Notes: generated by a model not told the origin, from the sequence alone. 5,913 nt of DNA from Chloroflexota bacterium (GCA_021812735.1 JAKAMV010000652.1:1-5913); one strand, 5' to 3'. Counted from the stretch's first letter, positions 1 to 5,783 are shown. Made by a program: numbers and translations.

Positions 1-1027
1 GGTCAACATGCCGGAGGCCGCGACGGCCCAGGAGATCGAGACCGTCTACCTGGAGGGCTGGAGGCAGGGCCTCAAGGCCATCGCGATCTACCGCGACGGC
101 TCCAAGCGGAGCCAGCCGCTCAGCACCGGCAAGAAGAAGGACGAGGGCGCCGAGGGCACGGCCGAGGACCGGGCGACGATCGAGAGCCTGCGCAAGCAGC
201 TCGCCGCCGCCCAGGTGGAGGCCACCCGCCCGCACCGCCGCCGCCTGCCGGCCGAGCGGACCGCGCTCACCCACAAGTTCGAGATCGCCGGCCACGAGGG
301 CTACATCACGGTCGGCCTCTACGCCGACGGCCAGCCAGGCGAGATCTTCCTCAAGATGGCCAAGGAGGGCTCGACGATCTCGGGCCTCATGGACACGCTG
401 GCCACCTCGGTCAGCCTGGCCCTCCAGTACGGCGTCCCGCTCAAAGACGTGGTGCACAAGTTCGCCCACGTCAGGTTCGAGCCCAGCGGCTTCACCGGCA
501 ACCCGGAGATCCCGATCGCCAAGTCGCTCGTGGACTACATCTTCCGGTGGCTCGGCAGCCGGTTCCTGCCGGAGGAGGACAAGGCGAGTCTGGGCCTGAT
601 CGACCGCTCGCAGGTGGTGGCCGACGCCCCGGCGCCGTTTGCCGCCAACGGCCTCAAGCCGCACGCAGACGAGGGGATCACCGCCCAGTCGGAGGCCGTC
701 GCCAAGCCCGAGCCCTCACCGGCGCCGGCGCCCGACGAGACCCCGAAGGCATCCGCAGCCGCCGCGACGGCCACGGCGCCGATCCCGGTCCCGGTTGTCA
801 AGGAGGAGCTCGCGGTCATCGCCACGGGCTCGGGCGCCAACGGCAATGGCGCTTCCAAGAACGGGGGCGGGCTGTCGGCCATCGCCGCATCGCTGGGCGG
901 CGGCCCCAAGGTCGCCTTCGCGGCCCAGGCCGACGCCCCCAGCTGCGCCGACTGCGGCTCGATCATGGTCCGCAACGGCTCCTGCTACAAGTGCCTCAAC
1001 TGCGGGTCGACCTCGGGCTGCAGCTGA
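1..1027 (+). CDS. nrdJ: Adenosylcobalamin-dependent (class II) ribonucleoside-diphosphate reductase, C-terminal part (5' truncated)
   Basis: The reading frame is open from base 2, so the gene enters from the left and only its last 341 or so codons are visible; the ATG at 8 is internal. The enzyme reduces ribonucleotides to deoxyribonucleotides using adenosylcobalamin to generate the thiyl radical, independently of oxygen. Seen in order: the end of the catalytic barrel (VNMPEAAT, then EGWRQGLKAIAIYRDGSKRSQ), a charged linker, a TSCPD-type domain (about residues 85-190 counted from the ATG at 8, with GEIFLKMAKEGSTISGLMD and RFEPSGFTGNPEIPIAKS), a linker of about 110 residues rich in Pro, Ala and Gly, and a cysteine-rich tail with C313, C316, C326, C329, C332 and C338. 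In this family such tail cysteines form a zinc ribbon and/or shuttle electrons to the active-site disulfide. The radical cysteine and substrate-binding residues lie outside the window. The identification is firm from the family-typical C-terminal motifs. Confidence 0.95.
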   Translation, partial: VNMPEAATAQEIETVYLEGWRQGLKAIAIYRDGSKRSQPLSTGKKKDEGAEGTAEDRATIESLRKQLAAAQVEATRPHRRRLPAERTALTHKFEIAGHEGYITVGLYADGQPGEIFLKMAKEGSTISGLMDTLATSVSLALQYGVPLKDVVHKFAHVRFEPSGFTGNPEIPIAKSLVDYIFRWLGSRFLPEEDKASLGLIDRSQVVADAPAPFAANGLKPHADEGITAQSEAVAKPEPSPAPAPDETPKASAAAATATAPIPVPVVKEELAVIATGSGANGNGASKNGGGLSAIAASLGGGPKVAFAAQADAPSCADCGSIMVRNGSCYKCLNCGSTSGCS

Positions 1028-1045
1028 TCCCGAACCTCGCTTCTG

Positions 1046-1079
1046 GCGGAGGCCCCGGCGTTCTCGCCGGGGCCTCCGC
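1046..1079. terminator. Perfect 15-bp GC-rich hairpin between convergent genes
   Basis: Arm 1046-1060 (GCGGAGGCCCCGGCG) is the exact reverse complement of 1065-1079, with a TTCT loop. It lies 19 bases after the nrdJ stop and 17 bases before the end of the convergent VOC gene, so it could end transcripts from both sides. Neither flank has a T tract, so it is not a textbook intrinsic terminator. It may act as a T-less terminator or as a 3'-end stabiliser. Confidence 0.75.
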
Positions 1080-1095
1080 GATTCAGGGCGCCAGC

Positions 1096-1476
1096 TCACC
1101 CGCTGATGAGGCAGAACTCGTTGCCCTCGGGGTCGTTCATGCGGATCCAGTAGGAGCCGCCCTCGTCGATCGGGCCCCGGCGGTCGCTGGCGCCGAGGGC
1201 GACCAGTCGGGCAGCCTCGGCGTCGATCCTGGCCCTGCGCTCCTCGGGCGGTCCATTCCCGCCGACCTTGAGGTCGAGGTGCAGGCGGTTCTTGGCGACC
1301 TTGCCCTCGGGGACCACCTGGAAGAACACGAGGGGCAGGTCGCCGCCGGGCGGCTCGAGGTAGACGTCGCCGTCGGGAAAGGCGTCGGGCAGCGGGTAGC
1401 CCAGGGCCTCGGCCCAGAAGCGCGCCAGCGCGACGGGATCGGCACAGTCGATGGCGAGATCGAAACGACGGACCAC
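1096..1476 (-). CDS. VOC superfamily (glyoxalase/bleomycin-resistance-like) protein
   Basis: This is a 126-aa single-module VOC protein of the Glyoxalase_6-like group. It opens with a first beta strand and helix (RRFDLAIDCADPVALARFW, then AEALGY), followed by a central KNRLHLDLKV strand and a C-terminal DPEGNEFCL strand. H66 and E120 sit where VOC metal-binding residues usually lie. Substrate is unknown: such proteins include lyases, isomerases, dioxygenases and antibiotic-binding proteins. I chose the GTG at 1476 because AGGAG lies 5 bases upstream and the domain starts immediately after. The frame is open to an ATG at 1686, and an ATG at 1518 also exists, but neither adds recognisable VOC sequence and the ATG at 1518 lacks a good ribosome site. 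It converges on nrdJ and diverges from the hydrolase. The fold assignment is confident; no function can be assigned. Confidence 0.9.
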   Translation of the reverse strand: MVRRFDLAIDCADPVALARFWAEALGYPLPDAFPDGDVYLEPPGGDLPLVFFQVVPEGKVAKNRLHLDLKVGGNGPPEERRARIDAEAARLVALGASDRRGPIDEGGSYWIRMNDPEGNEFCLISG

Positions 1477-1729
1477 GGGCACTCCTCGGAAGCTGTCGGA
1501 TGTCACCGCTCGCTGCATTGTCGGGGGATATTCCTGCCAGCCAACGTCATGAACCCGATCGGCAGCGACCATCATGGGCCAGACGCCCGCCCGGATCGTC
1601 CCGGAGGCGTGACGGACGGCATCCGACGCCTCGAGGGCACCCGGCGGCATTCCTGACGCCGCCTGGCAGCAAGGCCGTGAGACCATGCCCGCAGACTCGC
1701 GTCCCCGCCCGATCGTCGAGAGGTGTCAC
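1477..1729. other. Divergent intergenic region between VOC gene and hydrolase
   Basis: This 253-bp spacer holds no gene I can support. It carries a plausible sigma-70-like promoter for the VOC gene (1517-1544), a weak 6-bp hairpin (GGCGGC at 1643-1648 with GCCGCC at 1658-1663) and the ribosome binding site of the hydrolase (GAGAGG at 1718-1723). The open frames that cross it on both strands have no recognisable domain and look like high-GC read-through. I found no convincing promoter for the rightward hydrolase. Confidence 0.6.
1517..1544 (-). promoter_or_regulatory. Putative sigma-70-like promoter for the VOC gene
   Basis: Reading leftward, TTGGCT (1544-1539) and GACAAT (1522-1517) are separated by 16 bases. 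They match TTGACA in 3 of 6 and TATAAT in 4 of 6 positions. Transcription would begin near 1510, giving a leader of about 34 bases before the GTG at 1476. Both hexamers are unusually AT-rich for this region. The match is by eye only. Confidence 0.4.
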
Positions 1730-2446
1730 ATGCCGTCCGCCCCGATCATCCTCGTCCCCGGGTTCTGGCTGGGCGCCTGGGCCTGGGACGAGGTCGTCGT
1801 CAAGCTCCGCGCGTCCGGCCATCACGCGACGCCGATCACGCTGCCGGGCCTCGAATCGAGCGACGCAGACCGGTCGCGGATCACGTTCGAGGACCACGTC
1901 GCGGCGATCTGCGCCGCGGTCGAGGCGGCGGGCCGACCCGTGGTGCTCGCGGTGCACAGCGCCAGCGGCTTCTCCGGCTATGCCGCGAGCGACCGGGTGG
2001 CCGAGCGGATCGCGGCCATGGTCTACGTGGACACCGCGCCGGGCAAGCCGCCCCTCGATCCGGGGTTCGAGGGCGTCGACAAGCCGCTCGACTGGGACGA
2101 GCTCGTCGCCGAGGAGAACCTCGAGGGGATGACCGAGTCCCAGAAGGCCACGTTCCGGGCACGCGCCGTGCCGGTGCCGGGCGGGGTCGTGCGCGGCGGA
2201 TTCGAGTTCCGCAACGACGCGCGGAACGACATCCCCAGCACGCTCATCTGCACCGCGTTCAGCGCTGAGCAGTACCGCTCGTATGCGGCCGAGCATCCGG
2301 AGTGGCCCTTCCTGGCGGGCATCCCGGAGCTCCGCAACGCCACCTGGGTGGACCTGCCCACGGGCCACTGGCCGATGTGGTCGAAGCCGGCGGAGCTGGC
2401 GGCGATCATCGGCGAGGTGGCGACGGCACGGGGCTCCAGCGCGTAG
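1730..2446 (+). CDS. Alpha/beta hydrolase fold protein
   Basis: This is a 238-aa single-domain alpha/beta hydrolase, probably a cytoplasmic esterase-like enzyme, with no signal peptide. Seen: first strand and oxyanion-loop region VPGFWLGAWAW (9-19), nucleophile elbow AVHSASG (74-80) with Ser77 as candidate nucleophile, strand AAMVYVDT (95-102), and the C-terminal histidine motif TGHWPMWSKP (211-220) with His213. The order and spacing match the small esterase group that includes plant methyl-salicylate-esterase-like and actinobacterial proteins. The acid residue is unclear; E180 or nearby acidic residues after LICTAFS are candidates. Oddly, the usual G-x-S-x-G is V-H-S-A-S, lacking both glycines. 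ATG 1730 is chosen because GAGAGG ends 6 bases before it and the fold begins at once; an in-frame ATG at 1685 would add 15 residues of no clear function. A small membrane protein follows 35 bases after the stop. Substrate unknown. Confidence 0.88.
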   Translation: MPSAPIILVPGFWLGAWAWDEVVVKLRASGHHATPITLPGLESSDADRSRITFEDHVAAICAAVEAAGRPVVLAVHSASGFSGYAASDRVAERIAAMVYVDTAPGKPPLDPGFEGVDKPLDWDELVAEENLEGMTESQKATFRARAVPVPGGVVRGGFEFRNDARNDIPSTLICTAFSAEQYRSYAAEHPEWPFLAGIPELRNATWVDLPTGHWPMWSKPAELAAIIGEVATARGSSA

Positions 2447-2468
2447 GCTGGTCCTCCGCTCGATGGGC

Positions 2469-2475
2469 AGAGGAG
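2469..2475 (+). promoter_or_regulatory. Shine-Dalgarno AGAGGAG that points to an ATC start
   Basis: AGAGGAG is a near-consensus ribosome binding site. Six bases after it is ATC (2482) in the frame of the small membrane protein; no ATG, GTG or TTG lies nearby in that frame. The ATG at 2463 is in a different frame and upstream of this site. Confidence 0.55.
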
Positions 2476-2481
2476 AACGTC

Positions 2482-2775
2482 ATCCGCGTCTGGCTGCATC
2501 GACCTGTCGCCTGGGCACCACCCGCCACCTCGCTGGCGGCCCTGCTGCTCGTGCTCGGCTGGGAGGCGTCGGCGGGCGTCGCGCCCCACGCGGACGAGGG
2601 CGCGCCAGCGCGCCTGTTCCAGCTCCTCATGCTCGCCGATGCCGCGCTGATCGCGCTGTTCGCACTCCTCTGGGTGCCGCGGGCACCCCGTCCGGCCGCG
2701 GTCATCGTCGCGTTCCAGATCGCCTGCGCCGCCATGCCCGTGGCCTTGATCGTGGCGCTCGAATCGCTGGCCTGA
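2482..2775 (+). CDS. Small multi-pass membrane protein, family not recognised, non-standard start
   Basis: From the ATC at 2482 this gives 97 residues. The sequence shows three likely membrane helices: about 16-34 (TSLAALLLVLGW), 47-65 (LLMLADAALIALFALLWV) and 73-93 (AVIVAFQIACAAMPVALIVAL), joined by short polar loops (HADEGAPAR; PRAPRP). The basic N-terminus (RVWLHRP) would favour an inside location by the positive-inside rule. I do not recognise the family and assign no function. The start is the problem: the frame has no ATG, GTG or TTG close by, yet AGAGGAG is placed correctly for ATC, an allowed but rare bacterial start; CTG 2494 is 18 bases from that site. A sequencing error turning ATG into ATC is possible. 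Starting at the in-frame ATG 2302 would add 60 residues wholly overlapping the hydrolase and is unlikely. It lies 35 bases after the hydrolase stop, so co-transcription is plausible. Confidence 0.6.
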   Translation: MRVWLHRPVAWAPPATSLAALLLVLGWEASAGVAPHADEGAPARLFQLLMLADAALIALFALLWVPRAPRPAAVIVAFQIACAAMPVALIVALESLA

Positions 2776-2807
2776 CCGCGGGGACGTGTCGGGACGAAGC
2801 CGCGGCG

Positions 2808-2836
2808 CTGCACTTCCGGGGAACCTCCGCTAGAGT
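2808..2836 (+). promoter_or_regulatory. Weak putative promoter for the 154-aa protein gene
   Basis: TAGAGT (2831-2836) matches TATAAT in 4 of 6 positions; CTGCAC (2808-2813), 17 bases upstream, is a poor -35. The TAGAGT element lies 35 bases before the GTG at 2872, suitable for a short leader. Suggestive only. Confidence 0.3.
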
Positions 2837-2871
2837 CGCCCAAGGCCATCGAGGCGCACGCAGGGAGCGAC

Positions 2872-3336
2872 GTGGCGAAGCAGGACTGGGCAGGCATCTC
2901 GGACGCCAAGGCAGCGCGCCGCCTCGGCGCCATGCTGGGCGTCGCGTTCGACGCCCAGCCGGTCGGCGGCCTCGGCGGCTCCGACGGGGCGCTGGCCGTC
3001 GCGGGCGAGGAGGCCTGGGTGGCGCTCCAGGTGGAGCGAAAGCACAACCATCCGGTCGAGAACCTGCTCCAGTACTGGCCCTGGCTCGAGCGCAACCGGC
3101 GGCGGCTGGTCCTGGTCCACGCGATCACGCCGGACGCCCGCAGGCGCACCGGCCCGCGCGCCGCTCTCACCGCCTGGACCGGCTCGATGATGGAGCGGGT
3201 CCTCCCGGGCCGCTTCACATACTGCCGCGTGGAGCTCGGCTCGCGGGACGAGGGCATCCAGCTCGAGGCGGCCAAGACCGCCCTCGAGGCGCTGCGCCAG
3301 CCGCTCGAGGGCCGCAGCCTCCTGGCGGGGAACTAG
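2872..3336 (+). CDS. Uncharacterised protein with PD-(D/E)XK nuclease-like core pattern
   Basis: This is a 154-aa soluble protein starting at GTG, with AGGGAG ending 4 bases upstream. I do not recognise a named family. What can be seen: an N-terminal helix (DAKAARRLGAMLGV, 11-24), then Asp38 in GGSDGALAV, a strand AWVALQVERKH (48-58) containing Glu55-x-Lys57, a helix PVENLLQYWPWLERN (61-75), a strand RRLVLVHAI (77-85), a second strand FTYCRVEL (115-122) and a C-terminal helix (130-143). An Asp, then a hydrophobic strand carrying E-x-K, then helix and strand, is the arrangement of the PD-(D/E)XK restriction-endonuclease-like fold, so a DNA- or RNA-cleaving role is possible. This is inferred from the pattern only. 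It stands alone between the small membrane protein and a convergent cvpA, with no methyltransferase or other defence gene beside it. As a real gene it is well supported by ribosome site, length and amino-acid composition. Confidence 0.75.
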   Translation: MAKQDWAGISDAKAARRLGAMLGVAFDAQPVGGLGGSDGALAVAGEEAWVALQVERKHNHPVENLLQYWPWLERNRRRLVLVHAITPDARRRTGPRAALTAWTGSMMERVLPGRFTYCRVELGSRDEGIQLEAAKTALEALRQPLEGRSLLAGN

Positions 3337-3341
3337 CAGCG

Positions 3342-3361
3342 AGCCCGTGCCGGTGCGGGCT
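3342..3361 (+). terminator. Possible terminator hairpin after the 154-aa protein gene
   Basis: AGCCCG (3342-3347) pairs with CGGGCT (3356-3361) across an 8-base loop, starting 6 bases after the stop codon. There is no T tract, so this is a weak candidate. Confidence 0.35.
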
Positions 3362-3373
3362 GAGCCGGTACCG

Positions 3374-3401
3374 CCTCGGCCGTCGAGCCTCGGCCCTCGA
3401 G
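3374..3401. repeat. 14-bp tandem duplication
   Basis: CCTCGGCCGTCGAG (3374-3387) is followed directly by CCTCGGCCCTCGAG (3388-3401), with one mismatch. It could come from replication slippage in GC-rich DNA; no function is evident. Confidence 0.7.
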
Positions 3402-3422
3402 CCTCCGCGCCAGTCCCAGGCC

Positions 3423-3462
3423 CTCGACAGCCCGACGGTGGACGCGGATGCGGGCTGTCGAG
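3423..3462. terminator. 12-bp perfect inverted repeat between convergent genes
   Basis: CTCGACAGCCCG (3423-3434) is the exact reverse complement of 3451-3462, with a 16-base loop. It sits between the ends of the 154-aa protein gene and cvpA, where a bidirectional transcription stop is expected. No T tract follows on either strand, so the terminator role is inferred from position. Confidence 0.5.
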
Positions 3463-3465
3463 CCG

Positions 3466-3510
3466 GTCGCGCCGCGCCCGTCGCGCCGGTCAGGCCGCGT
3501 CCGTCGCGCC
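3466..3510. repeat. Three direct copies of GTCGCGCC
   Basis: Copies lie at 3466-3473, 3480-3487 and 3503-3510; the last two share the longer CCGTCGCGCC. Spacings between starts are 14 and 23 bases, so this is not a regular array. The last copy touches the cvpA stop codon. In DNA this GC-rich it may be compositional. Confidence 0.5.
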
Positions 3511-4112
3511 TAGGGCTTGACCGACGGGATCGGGAACGGCAGCCGTGCCGGGAGCCCGTTCGGCAGCAGCGTCGTGAGGTCTTTCGGCAGCAGCGGCGTC
3601 AGGACGGCCAGGGCCACTGGGACCGAGGTGCCGCGCAAGAGCTTCACGGTCTCCGACGCGTTGAATGCCTCGGTGAACGACTTGAGGAGCCCGGACGGGA
3701 TGTCAGCGGCCAGCGTGCTGTTGGTGCCGAAGTAGGTGTCCACGACCACGACGGCCACCGACACGATCAGGATCGCCTCGATCCCCCCGAACACCGCGCC
3801 CAGCGCCTGGTCCGCCTCGCGGGACAGCCCGTGCTGCGGCACCACCTTGCGCAGGACCAGCGCCTCGAAGATATGGAGACCCACGAGGATCGCGGGGAAC
3901 GCGATCGAGTACCCGACCATGTTGGCGTAGTCGGCCGGGATGTCCGGGAACAGCTGCTTGGCGATGAGGCCGACCGGGTACCGGAAGTAGGCGCCCGCCA
4001 CCGCGGAGATCGCGATGAACACGATGCCGAGCAGGCGCCGCAGGAACCCTGTCCGGAAGCCGCCGTAGATGAAGCCGGCAATGAACCCGACGAGCACGAC
4101 ATCCATCGTCAT
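3510..4112 (-). CDS. CvpA family (colicin V production-like) membrane protein
   Basis: This 200-aa integral membrane protein has the N-terminal hallmark of the CvpA family: an acidic residue after the start (MTMDVVLVG), then a glycine-rich first helix and the G-x-x-x-G-x-x-R-type segment YGGFRTGFLRR (16-26). Four likely membrane helices are visible at about 4-18, 27-44, 66-85 and 105-127. A C-terminal stretch of about 70 residues with no clear helix follows, ending in Pro-rich PFPIPSVKP. In enterobacteria CvpA supports colicin V export and envelope stress or bile tolerance; its biochemical role is not established, and in this organism it can only be called an envelope protein. The start ATG 4112 follows AGGAG with a 10-base spacer, slightly long; ATG 4106 is a second, in-frame option. 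Larger upstream frames overlap the divergent methyltransferase gene and are rejected. Length is within the family range. It diverges from the methyltransferase gene. Confidence 0.85.
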   Translation of the reverse strand: MTMDVVLVGFIAGFIYGGFRTGFLRRLLGIVFIAISAVAGAYFRYPVGLIAKQLFPDIPADYANMVGYSIAFPAILVGLHIFEALVLRKVVPQHGLSREADQALGAVFGGIEAILIVSVAVVVVDTYFGTNSTLAADIPSGLLKSFTEAFNASETVKLLRGTSVPVALAVLTPLLPKDLTTLLPNGLPARLPFPIPSVKP

Positions 4113-4236
4113 GGCGGCGACACTCCTGCCTGGGACGAGACGACTGGCGCGAAGCATCGCACTCCGGCAGGCGGTTGCGAAGACGGCAAATCGCGCCGGC
4201 CCGGGAGGGCTTGGCCCCTGCATCGCCAGACCGGCG

Positions 4237-4260
4237 TAGCATGCTGGTGTTCGGAGGTGA
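4237..4260 (+). promoter_or_regulatory. Putative -10 element and strong ribosome site of the methyltransferase gene
   Basis: TAGCAT (4237-4242) resembles a -10 box, and GGAGGTGA (4253-4260) is a strong Shine-Dalgarno that decides the start at ATG 4265, 4 bases later. No good -35 is visible at the usual distance (TTGGCC at 4211 is 20 bases away), so the promoter part is weak. The in-frame ATG at 4241 lies upstream of the ribosome site and is not used as the start. Confidence 0.4.
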
Positions 4261-4264
4261 CTCG

Positions 4265-5752
4265 ATGACGATCGAGACCATGTCCGGCGCCCCGGTCGTG
4301 CCGTCCGCGACGCCGGCCCCCGCTGCTCCCTCGGCGGTCCCTGATGGCGGCCAGGCGGACGTCCGACGCCCGGGCGATGCCATGCGGGCCCGGCGGCTCG
4401 CCCCGGAGCGCCAGATGGCGCTCGCGCGCGGCGTCGTCCGGACGCTGTCGCATGCGCTGCCCGCGGACACGCCCCTAGCGCTGGACGTGGATGACGGAGC
4501 GCCGCGCCCGGCTGGCCTCGACGCACAGCACGTCACCGCGGTGACCGCGCCGCGCCGCGCCCGCGTCCGGGTGCACGGCCCTGGCGCCCTCGCCCGGATG
4601 CTGCCGCCCACCGAGAACGCGTTCGCCGACGCGTTCCTGCGCGGGGACATCGACATCGACGGCGACACCGCGGGCGCGATCGAGGCAACGCGCGGCATCG
4701 ACCTGAGGCGTCTCTCGCCGAACGAGGTGCGGCGGGCCCTCCGCTGGTCGCTCGAGCTCCGTCGGGCGCATGGGGCGGATGTGCCCTCACCGCTGAGCCG
4801 GCCGGCCGCTCGACTGGCCGGCGCGCGCCACTCGCGCGCCCGCGACCTCGAGGCGATCCGCTTCCACTACGACGTCGGCGAGGCGTTCTTCCGCCTGTGG
4901 CTCGACCGCCGCCTCACGTACTCGTGCGCCTACTTCGAGCGCGACGACGACCCGGTCCGGGACCTCGACGCCGCACAGGAGGCGAAGCTCGACCTCGTGT
5001 GCCGCAAGCTCGATCTGCGGCCCGGGCAGCGCCTCCTCGACATCGGCTGCGGCTGGGGCTCGCTGATCATCCACGCGGCGGAGCGGTACAAGGTAAACGC
5101 CGTGGGCGTGACGCTGTCCGCGCACCAGGCCGACGAGGCCAATCGGCGGGCCGCCTTGATGGGCCTCGAGCACCGCGTGCGCGCCGAGGTGCGCGACTAC
5201 CGCGACCTGGCCGAGCTCGGACCGTTCGACGCCGTGGCCTCGATCGGCATGTTCGAGCACGTCGGCGCGGCGAACCTGCCGCTCTACTTCCAGGCCGCGT
5301 TCGGGGCGCTCGCTCCCGGCGGCCGGTTCCTGAACCACGGCATCGCGACGTCCGAGCGCGGCGCGGCGGCCGGGTCGACCGCAGCAGCCTGGCGCGGCGG
5401 GCTGCGGCGGGCCACATTCACCGAGCGCTACGTTTTCCCCGACGGAGAGCTCGTCCCGGTGGAGCGGGCCGTCAAGGCCGCACGCGACGCCGCCGGGTTC
5501 GAGCTCTTGGACGTCCAGTCCCTCCGCCCCCACTACGCCTTGACCCTGCGGGCCTGGGTGGCACGGCTCGAGGCCTCCTGGGACGAGGCCGTCGCCGCGG
5601 CCGGTGCCGAGGTGGCGCGCACGTGGCGCCTGTACATGGCCGGCGCCCGGGTGGGCTTCGAGCACGGCGACCTCGACGTCGCGCAGCTCCTGCTCGCCCG
5701 GCCCGCCGATGACGGGCGCCCGGCCGGGAGACCGCTGCGGCCCTGGTGGTGA
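4265..5752 (+). CDS. Cyclopropane-fatty-acyl-phospholipid synthase family S-adenosylmethionine-dependent methyltransferase
   Basis: This 495-aa enzyme transfers the SAM methyl group to the double bond of unsaturated acyl chains in membrane phospholipids, giving cyclopropane or, in related enzymes, methyl-branched products. Seen in order: a 40-residue Pro/Ala-rich leader, an N-terminal domain with FADAFLRGDIDIDGD (120-134), the substrate-region motif FHYDVGEAFFRLWLD (200-214), TYSCAYFE (218-225), SAM motif I LDIGCGWGS (258-266), GVTLS (281-285), SIGMFEHVG (326-334), FLNHGI (355-360), FPDGELVP (391-398) and HYALTLRAW (423-431). By analogy with E. coli Cfa, Cys221, Glu331, His358 and Tyr424 match bicarbonate-site residues, so the enzyme should be active. 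It is longer than E. coli Cfa (382 aa), mostly at the N-terminus, and has a Gly/Ala-rich insertion near 364-378. The start follows a strong ribosome site. Whether it makes a cyclopropane ring or a methyl branch cannot be told from the sequence. Confidence 0.93.
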   Translation: MTIETMSGAPVVPSATPAPAAPSAVPDGGQADVRRPGDAMRARRLAPERQMALARGVVRTLSHALPADTPLALDVDDGAPRPAGLDAQHVTAVTAPRRARVRVHGPGALARMLPPTENAFADAFLRGDIDIDGDTAGAIEATRGIDLRRLSPNEVRRALRWSLELRRAHGADVPSPLSRPAARLAGARHSRARDLEAIRFHYDVGEAFFRLWLDRRLTYSCAYFERDDDPVRDLDAAQEAKLDLVCRKLDLRPGQRLLDIGCGWGSLIIHAAERYKVNAVGVTLSAHQADEANRRAALMGLEHRVRAEVRDYRDLAELGPFDAVASIGMFEHVGAANLPLYFQAAFGALAPGGRFLNHGIATSERGAAAGSTAAAWRGGLRRATFTERYVFPDGELVPVERAVKAARDAAGFELLDVQSLRPHYALTLRAWVARLEASWDEAVAAAGAEVARTWRLYMAGARVGFEHGDLDVAQLLLARPADDGRPAGRPLRPWW

Positions 5753-5783
5753 CCACCGGCCGTCCGGCGATCGAGCGGCGGTA

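Larger units (their letters stand above)
3337..3509. other. Repeat- and hairpin-rich spacer between convergent genes
   Basis: This 173-bp spacer separates the ends of two convergent genes and has no coding potential I can support. It contains a small hairpin (3342-3361), a 14-bp tandem duplication (3374-3401), a 12-bp inverted repeat (3423-3462) and three copies of GTCGCGCC (3466-3510). The structures are described separately. Confidence 0.6.

Noticed and set aside
547..1656. A 369-codon open frame on the + strand
   Set aside because: It overlaps nrdJ and lies antisense to the VOC gene, reads through the 1046-1079 hairpin, and shows no recognisable domain; both overlapped genes have strong family motifs.
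1643..1663. GGCGGC/GCCGCC hairpin in the divergent intergenic region
   Set aside because: A 6-bp GC stem with a 9-base loop is expected by chance at this base composition, and it does not sit at a gene end.
1477..1686. Longer start for the VOC protein (ATG 1686 or ATG 1518)
   Set aside because: The added residues contain no VOC sequence and the ATG at 1518 has no good ribosome site, whereas GTG 1476 has AGGAG 5 bases upstream.
2776..2805. CCGCGG at 2776-2781 and again at 2800-2805, a possible terminator stem
   Set aside because: Only 6 bp with an 18-base loop and no T tract; each half is itself a palindrome common in GC-rich DNA.
3366..3510. Possible CRISPR array in the repeat-rich spacer
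   Set aside because: Repeats are only 8-14 bases, irregularly spaced or directly tandem, with no uniform spacers and no cas gene nearby.
2283..4268. A 661-codon open frame on the + strand
   Set aside because: It runs across the hydrolase end, the small membrane gene, the 154-aa gene and the opposite-strand cvpA in other frames. Its product is Arg/Pro/Gly-rich with no domain, as expected of chance open frames in GC-rich DNA.
3510..4526. A longer, 338-residue version of the CvpA protein
   Set aside because: The extra N-terminal part is Arg/Pro-rich, overlaps the divergent methyltransferase gene, and CvpA proteins normally begin right at the first membrane helix, as the ATG at 4112 provides.
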